Under the pieces are notes generated by a model. That model saw only the letters and a program-made list of their open reading frames with translations, was not told the DNA's origin and ran no database searches. A stretch of 64,000 bases of DNA, taken from contig JAZAYU010000012.1 in NCBI GenBank assembly GCA_038501625.1, positions 3,534,001-3,598,000 on the forward strand. Direction: 5' to 3'. This stretch comes from Corbicula japonica. Taxonomy: Eukaryota; Mollusca; Bivalvia; Venerida; Cyrenidae. Shown piece by piece: positions 60,301 through 64,000 of the stretch; position 1 is the stretch's first letter, and every line of letters begins with the position of its first letter. The position numbers and the translations under genes were made by a program.

Positions 60301-61653
60301 ATTTATTTATTTATAATTATATATCATTTGTGTAAACTTTTATAGTGGCATAAGAACACATTGAATTTCAGCTGGATGTAAAATCATAATTTGGATTGGA
60401 AGTGTGTTTCAAGTGTTTCACTTTTGTGAATGCGTGCAAATTTCGTGTCCGGTCCATAACTTTTCAACCCTTGGAAAGAGTTTCATGAATCTTTGGTCAA
60501 ATATCACCCTATCTATACGATGTGCAGTACCCATGTTCCAACCTGGCCTGCTCAAGTTCAAGGCCACCAGGGGTTTTAAAAGATTTAAACCATGAACTTC
60601 GTGTTCGGTCCATATCTGCTGAACCCCTGGAAGGAATTTCATGAAACTTCGGTCAAATGTTCATCCAATCAAGACGATGTGCAGAACCATGGTTCCAAAC
60701 CGGAAAGCTCAATGTCAAGGTCACCAGTGGTGTTTAAAGATCGAAAAATGCACTTCGTGTTCGGTCCATATCTTCTGAATCCCGGGAATGAATTTCTTGA
60801 AACTGGTTTAATGTTCATCCCATCAAGGCGTAGTGCAGAAGCCATGTTGCAATCTGGCCAGCTAAAGGTCAAGGTCATTAGTGGTTTTTCAAGGTTTAAA
60901 CCATGTATTTCGTGCCCGCCTTATAACTTCTTAACCCCTTGAAGGAATTTTATGAAACTTTGGTCAAATGTTCATCTCATTGAGACAGTAAGTAGAGCAC
61001 AGCGTACTGTCACATTAAATAATGGTGAGCCCAATGTTTCATTCTTAACCTTTTCAACATTTCTTCACATGGTGGGGGATATTGCTGTCTTTCAAACAAA
61101 CTGCCTTGTCAACATGAAAATGGCTTTGTCGCTGTTGTTGAATAGTTGAATTTCATCATAGAACGTCCTCGTATTGCTCTGTGAGGAATAATCAAGATGT
61201 CAGAAAGTTATCATTTCCATGGATATTGTCAATTTAAGGTATGCTTAACTTCCTTACAGAAGCAGAATGTTTACCTGAATGGTCTATGGCAAATTAATGT
61301 CTTTTTTTATAAAGCTTTGTTATGATTGCTGACACCGCGGATGAATAGTGATTCGGCAAATTGCTACACTACATTGGTAGTATGGAGTACTTACAGGTTT
61401 CAACATTTGTGCAAAAAATGAAAAAAATGATTAAAATTTAACCAGAATAGATTTTCAAGGAATAACAATGAAAAAACCTCAATATGATGATCATTCTACT
61501 AAATATTGTAACGTTGTAGGTATGCTGATGAGGCCATTTGGTTCATCTGACCCTCGGTTAAAGGTTGCCCTGGAGACGCATGAACCTTTGATACACTTTG
61601 CACTGGTGTGTGGAGCAAAGAGCTGTCCTCCAATCAAGACATACTCTGCTGAT
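40409..61653 (+). CDS. Glutaredoxin-DEP-DUF547 protein, first 388 residues in 8 exons; 3' part outside window
   Basis: Exons 40409-40633, 41122-41230, 48123-48284, 51976-52143, 55950-56023, 57670-57867, 58182-58275 and 61520-61653 join in one frame with matching phases. Residues 6-92 form a glutaredoxin fold: CPHC at 15-18 in place of the usual CPYC, RTVPQIFFN with the cis-proline, and GGNDDL, which binds glutathione in this family. Residues about 123-215 are a DEP domain (LRSSGIIKDHR, FSGKEFVDWVV), usually a membrane- or partner-binding module. Residues about 225-388 are DUF547 (KLILKIYSGFL, FFINIYNALVIHANV, FALVCGAKSCPP), of unknown activity. No signal peptide, so intracellular. An in-frame TAA sits 9 nt before the ATG and the start context is strong (ACAATGG). 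The rest of DUF547 lies beyond 64000. The biological role is unknown; redox-controlled scaffolding is only a guess. Confidence 0.9.
40668..40800 (+). mobile_element. tRNA-derived SINE
   Basis: A-box-like AGCTCAATCATTAGAGCACTGG and B-box GGTTTGACTCC are spaced about as in a tRNA. A non-tRNA tail follows (CCAAAACTGTCTAATTGGCA). This suggests a SINE in intron 1 rather than a functional tRNA. Confidence 0.65.
40814..41121 (+). repeat. Degenerate tandem repeat TTACCTGTTAATGTTTGGATTGAC
   Basis: Roughly ten copies of about 24-30 bp up to the exon 2 acceptor. Many copies contain ACTTACCTG, which is CAGGTAAGT, a perfect donor consensus, on the minus strand. Confidence 0.85.
41122..41230 (+). CDS. Grx-DEP-DUF547 exon 2: last glutaredoxin helix and linker
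   Basis: IKDKEKWIEALEELKTTPPG, then a Pro/Ala-rich linker. It ends in phase 1. Its CTACTAG acceptor sits at the very end of a tandem TTACCTGTTAATG repeat. Confidence 0.9.
42591..42857 (+). repeat. Dispersed repeat related to 31482-31775
   Basis: Shares the ordered landmarks listed for that copy and leads directly into the 30-bp minisatellite, which is expanded here. Confidence 0.78.
42826..44450 (+). repeat. 30-bp minisatellite, two blocks
   Basis: Unit CATGAACAGGCTCAATCAAA then CATTACAGTC. A first diverged block (42826-43052) and a main block (43490-44450) are separated by about 440 bp of unique sequence. In 44161-44400 units ending AGTCC and AGCCC tend to alternate, a 60-bp dimer pattern. 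The 169-codon open frame at 44008-44517 is an artefact of the 30-bp period. Confidence 0.95.
45883..46031. repeat. Near-perfect 149-bp palindrome
   Basis: The arms start AATGATTCTTATTTTGGTGC and meet at AGCGCTAGCGC near 45957. They differ by only a few bases and have almost no loop. It is likely a foldback MITE and would form a very stable hairpin in the intron RNA. Confidence 0.92.
46757..46815 (+). mobile_element. TTAA MITE fragment
   Basis: Retains only the second arm (GATGGCACAGATGTTTCGGC, ACACTGGTTGC and CAATAAA). Confidence 0.5.
47287..47473 (+). mobile_element. TTAA MITE, CCTG subtype
   Basis: Starts CCCTTTCCTGTATAGACACA and ends TACAGGAAAGGG with TTAA flanks. There is an internal deletion in the first arm. 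Confidence 0.88.
47855..48089 (+). mobile_element. MITE of the TTAA family with ATAA duplication, 33 bp before exon 3
   Basis: Starts CCCTTTCCTTCACAGATACA and ends GGAGGATAGGG, with ATAA at 47851-47854 and 48090-48093. Both arms are complete. Confidence 0.88.
48123..48284 (+). CDS. Grx-DEP-DUF547 exon 3: DEP domain, first half
   Basis: Residues 112-165. YAALVKELRSSGIIKDHR, then SFSGKEFVDWVVKTKEL, shows the DEP pattern of a hydrophobic helix, a GI turn and the F-G-E-V-W core. A MITE ends 33 bp before the acceptor. Confidence 0.94.
48285..49036. other. Intron 3 stretch, nothing recognised
   Basis: AT-rich, no repeat shared elsewhere in the window. A 61-codon open frame at 48833-49018 has no known motif. 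Confidence 0.45.
49040..49242 (+). mobile_element. TTAA MITE, strongly decayed
   Basis: GATCAGTGTAGATCCAGATC, CACATCTGCTATCTGATCTG and TTGCTTCTTGGTCAGAA remain. The ends are not intact. Confidence 0.6.
50040..50880 (+). pseudogene. Harbinger-type DDE transposase remnant
   Basis: Around 50060-50190 the conceptual translation gives AEKTLSEVVRGI and, in another frame, PFTPEERKQMVDGFRK. At 50213-50260 VIDCKHITIRKP is the first catalytic Asp block of PIF/Harbinger transposases. It runs into a (TTA)n microsatellite. At about 50755-50800 EKLIVNICILDNI resembles the late LHN block. Stops, frameshifts and a missing middle make it non-functional. Confidence 0.75.
50276..50335 (+). repeat. (TTA)n microsatellite inside the transposase remnant
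   Basis: About 60 bp of TTATTA interspersed with CTACTTATTATTC, immediately after the catalytic-Asp block. Confidence 0.95.
51717..51950 (+). mobile_element. TTAA MITE 25 bp before exon 4
   Basis: A well-preserved full copy (both GATCCAGATCAGCCGGCACA and GGATGTGCCGGCTGATCTGG arms). TTAA at the left, TAAA at the right. Its edge falls in the expected branch-point region of the exon 4 acceptor. Confidence 0.9.
51976..52143 (+). CDS. Grx-DEP-DUF547 exon 4: DEP domain, second half
   Basis: Residues 166-221. RAIEMGQALIDRHFGHQI, then VYYRLLDDDD, is the usual DEP ending (helix, short strand, YR-L). An acidic/Pro linker follows. A MITE ends 25 bp before the acceptor. Confidence 0.94.
52981..53101. 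repeat. Hairpin MITE of the CAGTCTC family
   Basis: AAGGTTATAAAACTGAGC and ACCAGTCTCAAATCTCAAGC are inverted as GCTTGAGATTTGAGACTGGT and GCTCAGCTTTATAACCTT. The loop contains CCAATC. Confidence 0.88.
53217..53805. mobile_element. 589-bp hAT-like element
   Basis: Exact 13-bp inverted ends CAGGCCTGCCAAA. CTTCAT duplicated on both sides (53211-53216 and 53806-53811), extendable to TGCTTCAT if the right boundary is moved two bases. It contains a (GAT)n microsatellite at 53278-53400 and repeated AAATCCGGAGAT text. No coding sequence. Confidence 0.85.
53278..53400 (+). repeat. (GAT)n microsatellite
   Basis: GATGAT and GACGAC runs, the longest about 39 bp near 53350-53390. Confidence 0.95.
53859..53990. 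repeat. Hairpin MITE of the CAGTCTC family, diverged
   Basis: AAACTGAGACTGGAGTCTAG at the left and AGACTGTTCTCTAATCTCAG then TTTTATAAT at the right. Confidence 0.65.
54144..54395 (+). mobile_element. TTAA MITE, decayed, with (AAAT)n
   Basis: Left end TTAA|CCCTTTACTCCATGGATA. The arms are recognisable but diverged. A TAAATAAA microsatellite (about 54341-54374) interrupts the right arm. Confidence 0.65.
54609..55166. mobile_element. 558-bp Tc1/mariner-type MITE
   Basis: TA flanks CACTCACCAAAAGTTTTGAT at the left and the near-inverse of TACACTCAACCAAAGTTCTA at the right, followed by ATTGGTCA in both arms. AT-rich, non-coding interior. Confidence 0.72.
55950..56023 (+). CDS. Grx-DEP-DUF547 exon 5: start of DUF547
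   Basis: Residues 222-246, AGQLSEDIRKLILKIYSGF then LSSDGR. Acceptor TTCAAG and donor GTATGT are chosen because they give phase continuity on both sides and the DUF547 opening motif. Confidence 0.88.
56206..56395 (+). mobile_element. TTAA MITE, decayed
   Basis: GAAACCAGTATAGATTAGAT, TCTGATCTGGATCTAACTGT and GAGTAAAGAGTTAA remain. Confidence 0.55.
56780..57160 (+). repeat. Imperfect tandem repeat, about 145-bp unit, three copies
   Basis: TATGCCAAATATAAACAGGA or its variants recur at about 56838, 56982 and 57126, each after a TGACCTTG-type segment. No open frame of interest. Confidence 0.65.
57203..57390 (-). mobile_element. tRNA-derived SINE, minus-strand copy
   Basis: GGGAGCGAACCCGCACCGTC (B box reversed), CAACTGAGCTAACCGGGACA (A box reversed), then AACGGGTTATTTTACTG. 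It matches the unit at 8921-9112. A poly-C run lies at 57307-57319. Confidence 0.82.
57670..57867 (+). CDS. Grx-DEP-DUF547 exon 6: DUF547 core
   Basis: Sixty-six codons, residues 247-312. KVNYKGIGGSIEFTHYVRLT, then EEKIAFFINIYNALVIHANV, is the conserved DUF547 centre. Donor GTGAGT. Confidence 0.95.
58182..58275 (+). CDS. Grx-DEP-DUF547 exon 7
   Basis: Residues 313-343. FFNTVRYIIGGYQYSLQDIE, then NGVLRANRKGI, is a conserved DUF547 stretch that places the I-NGVLR helix. It ends in phase 1. Confidence 0.94.
58300..58620 (+). repeat. Dispersed repeat with CAAGGTCA and CCATGTTCCGG(A/T)(T)GGCC motifs, two partial copies
   Basis: GTGCAGA(A/T)GCCATGTTCCGG, TTCA(A/T)GGTCAAGGT and GGTCAAAGGTCATAG occur twice. 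Related to the larger array at 60438-60990. Confidence 0.75.
59025..59515. mobile_element. Possible tRNA-like SINE pieces
   Basis: At 59033 GATTAGCCGAGTAGTCTAAA resembles an A box. At 59440-59515 the minus strand reads GGGTTCGATTCCCACGGACT (B box) with an AGCACTGGCC segment before it. The two may be unrelated fragments. Confidence 0.4.
59520..60400. other. Intron 7 stretch, nothing recognised
   Basis: AT-rich. No repeat pairs, palindromes or coding motifs seen. Confidence 0.45.
60438..60990 (+). repeat. Tandem dispersed repeat, about 157-bp unit, four copies
   Basis: Units start near 60438, 60597, 60752 and 60907 with TTCGTG(T/C)(T/C)CGGTCCAT, then GAA(T)TTCATGAAACTT, GATGTGCAGAA and TCAAGGTCA. 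The 116-codon open frame across it is not a gene. Confidence 0.85.
61190..61355 (+). repeat. Dispersed repeat, copy 3 of 3
   Basis: Same ordered text as 617-795 and 2823-2999: AATCAAGATGTCAGAAAGTT, then AAAGCTTTGTTATGATTGCT and GGATGAATAGTGATTCGGC. Confidence 0.7.
61520..61653 (+). CDS. Grx-DEP-DUF547 exon 8, last exon inside the window
   Basis: Residues 344-388. PFGSSDPRLKVALETHEP, then HFALVCGAKSCPPIKTYSAD, with the family's Cys-Gly-(A)-Lys/Ser-Cys-Pro motif. The strong donor GTAAGT is used. Reading on to AACAG|GTTTTT would add SDAEQ-like residues, so a longer form is possible but less likely. Confidence 0.92.
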
Positions 61654-61892
61654 GTAAGTGATGCTGAACAGGTTTTTATCTTTATAATTCCAACCGTGCA
61701 TGTTTGCCTTTAATAAATTGAGTGGTTGAAACTAGGGATGATAATTAATATCTGATAACTCAAACCAAAGTTAGAGAGTTTTGTTTAAAAAACTAGTATT
61801 ACTTGTGAAAAATATTTTGAAATATACAACAACAAAAAACAACAGGATAAATTATCTCTAGCCATCATAATTCTGCTAATAGCCAATGGAAT

Positions 61893-62149
61893 CAGGGGGG
61901 TAGGACGTGGCACTGCATCCGAAGATAGTTAAGCGAGGATATTGTTGCATTGGGATAAAAATGGCGGTTTAGTGGGCATTTTTTAAATAAAACGGATTTA
62001 TTTTGCGAGGTAATTTCCTTCATTCTATATTTAATTTAATGTCCACCTGTGCGTTCTGTGACCAGATGCCTAAGGTACCCTCGACACTTTGTTTCAGGAA
62101 CGCAGGTTTTGTAACAAAAAAGTTATTGAAGGTTTTATCCTACCCCCTG
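61893..62149. mobile_element. 257-bp element with CAGGGGG(G)TAGGA ends
   Basis: Inverted ends of about 12 bp. GGAAT occurs directly on both sides (61888-61892 and 62150-62154), consistent with a 5-bp target duplication. No coding sequence. Confidence 0.65.
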
Positions 62150-62805
62150 GGAATTTCGCAATGGTCAGTTAGTGCAATTTCATTATTTCATACAAAATTT
62201 CTTGTTGGTTCATGATTTCTTAAGTTATCAATTAATTCATTGAACTGGTGTGCTTTTTTCAAGTGATAATAATTTATGTTGATGGTGTATTTATTCACGC
62301 CCGGATATGTTCCTCACCCTGTTTATATATATAATAAAGGAAGGTGACGTAACCAAAACCTTGTAACGCGCCAAAATGAATAAACACGCCATAAACATGA
62401 ATTATAATAACTTTGAAAAAGCATACGAATTCATTGAATCCATTGATATGAAAAAGGTTTTCAGAAATTTGTTAATTATATGGTCTCAAATTTTCATAGT
62501 TAAAACACATTGGATATTAGACTGAAATTTCTTAATACTAATATATTTCTTAATTACATATCATATAATATACGGTCATACCAATTTTGTAAGCTGTCAG
62601 TTTGTGAACTCAGGGGCGGCAAATGTAATAAGGCATGCATGTGTGGGTTTATGATTTTACTCGTCCTGCCAAACCTATGTGTTAGCAGCTCTACTGCCTC
62701 TGTGTAATTAGTGTTCTCTTGTGCACAGCCATCTTCAGCGTTCGGTTCCTTAATGACATGTACTCCCGGATCTCTTCTACATTTTCAGTTCAGTCTTCAG
62801 TGCCC

Positions 62806-62946
62806 AGGGTTATAAAAATGAGCTTGGAAACCAGTCTCTAATCTCAAGGATCTGATTGGCTGAAATGGCGACTGGTCGCCATTTTGGCCAATCAGATGCT
62901 TGAGATTAGAGACTGGTTTCTATGCTCAGTTTTATAACCTTCAACC
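62806..62946. repeat. Hairpin MITE of the CAGTCTC family, well preserved
   Basis: ACCAGTCTCTAATCTCAAG, ATCTGATTGGC and GGCGACT pair with AGTCGCC, GCCAATCAGAT and CTTGAGATTAGAGACTGGT. Almost the whole 141 bp is self-complementary. Confidence 0.9.
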
Positions 62947-63159
62947 CAGCATTTCAGTGACATTAATTCTTCTTTTGCTGGTTCCACTTCTTCAAATCTC
63001 GTTGAAATTGCACATCGCTGTGCTTCTCGTATGGAAAGGAGTTTCTCTAGTTTCATATTGCTGGATTTGTTTCTTCAGGGCACCAAAATGTGTTGAATGT
63101 ATTCGGTTGTGTAAGATACAATGTAGAATCCATCTTCCAAGTTCGACCTTTATAATGCT

Positions 63160-63400
63160 CGGGCGGTATATAGTCGCCGCGTTGTACTTCAGTCCGTACG
63201 TCCGTCAGTCCCGCATTCGTGTCGGGCCCATAACTTTGTTATTTGAAGTCGCATTTACAAATAATTTTACGGAAATGATCATCCTATTGAGAAGACCCGT
63301 TGCGCACAAAATTAGGGTTGCTACATTGAAGGTCAAGGTCAGTGTGACTTTGAAGCAAAATCGTATCCAGCCCATAACCTTGTTATTTGCATTCGCATTT
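63160..63400 (+). repeat. Dispersed repeat with GGCCCATAACTTTGTTATTTG
   Basis: CCCATAAC(T/C)TTGTTATTTG occurs twice about 140 bp apart, with GAAGGTCAAGGTCAGTGTGA between. It is the same general type as 60438-60990. Nothing coding. Confidence 0.65.
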
Positions 63401-63814
63401 TAAAATTATTCCACAATAGCAGAAAAAAGTGTGCAGAGTTTTGACATTTAAATTTAGGATTGTGTGTGCATGACATTCAAACTTTCGACGCTGTTGGACA
63501 AAATTTGTCTTTGAATGTTCGAGAAAACGGTTGCAAACATATATGACAGGCTATTTGTGAGTGAAAATGTTTGATACAGAAGTACGATGCACTTTATCCG
63601 GTCAAAATCGGTTAAGAAATTTCTGAGAAACAAGCAAAAATCATACCTGAAGCAAGCGATATTTCCAATATACGTAAATATGCGCACAACATTCTCGTAA
63701 AAGTCACGTGTTATAGCCTCAGTATAAAAAGGTGGTCTTTCAATCAAGCAAATAATCCACCTATTATGACACAATTTCCAGTGAATATTTGATTTATTAT
63801 TATGTTTTAGCACT

Positions 63815-63930
63815 GGTAATCCAGATCAGACTTCACAATGTGTAGGTAGATCTGGTTATCCTCACGATCTGATCTAGTGTCTCGAGTGGTCACTTGTGAG
63901 GTATTGGCTGTATCACATGGAATAAAGGCA
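63815..63930 (+). mobile_element. TTAA MITE, decayed fragment
   Basis: GGTAATCCAGATCAGACTTC, TAGATCTGG, CACGATCTGATCTAGTGTCT and CATGGAATAAAGG keep the family order. The ends are lost. Confidence 0.5.
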
Positions 63931-64000
63931 ACTTTCACTCATGTTTTTTTCTCTAACAGCGAGTCAATTATAAAGGTTATTTTTCGACAGGATATTTATA

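Noticed and set aside
61653..61680. Exon 8 of the DUF547 gene extending to AACAG before GTTTTT
   Set aside because: The frame stays open, but GTTTTT is a poor donor and GTAAGT at 61654 is strong. Kept only as an alternative.
62900..63403. 167-codon plus-strand frame
   Set aside because: It runs through a hairpin MITE and a dispersed repeat, with no family motif. Grx-DEP-DUF547 coding sequence does not continue here.

Overview
This is eukaryotic nuclear DNA, most likely from a bivalve mollusc. The support is short exons separated by long AT-rich introns, GT-AG splice signals, a lipoprotein gene of invertebrate type, and very many short palindromic and tandem repeats. The species cannot be fixed from the sequence. 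There is no bacterial-style gene packing, no CRISPR array, no rRNA and no convincing tRNA gene.

Two genes point away from each other. On the minus strand (151-23264) I could join 14 exons with consistent phases into the first 835 residues of a secreted large lipid transfer protein. It has a signal peptide, a Cys-rich start and the Vitellogenin_N/lipoprotein N-terminal domain, with the start of the following beta-sheet region. An apolipophorin/apoB-like protein is favoured over a true vitellogenin. The gene runs off the left edge. On the plus strand (40409-61653, running off the right edge) eight exons join into 388 residues of an intracellular glutaredoxin-DEP-DUF547 protein. A 17 kb intergenic stretch separates the two starts. 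The genes have no evident functional link; they are only neighbours.

The rest is repeats. The commonest is a palindromic MITE of about 175-300 bp that begins CCCTTTCC, ends GGAAAGGG and is flanked by TTAA, or by ATAA/TTAT in three copies, so it looks piggyBac-like. About 23 copies or fragments lie in introns, several 14-46 bp from a splice site; I saw none between 18.1 and 46.7 kb. There are three satellites: a 38-bp unit (9.5-10.3 kb), a 60-bp unit (25.8-30.8 kb, with an internally inverted block and a 360-bp higher-order pattern) and a 30-bp unit (42.8-44.45 kb). The last lies inside a 3.8 kb element with terminal inverted repeats.

Other elements with defined ends are a 2.1 kb element with CACGGTG ends and 5-bp target duplications (Transib/RAG-like by ends only), a decayed PIF/Harbinger transposon (49.3-51.7 kb), two Tc1/mariner-type elements, a 589-bp hAT-like element, tRNA-derived SINEs and several near-perfect hairpins. 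Two exons of the lipoprotein gene have had their acceptor-side ends copied in tandem into the adjacent intron.
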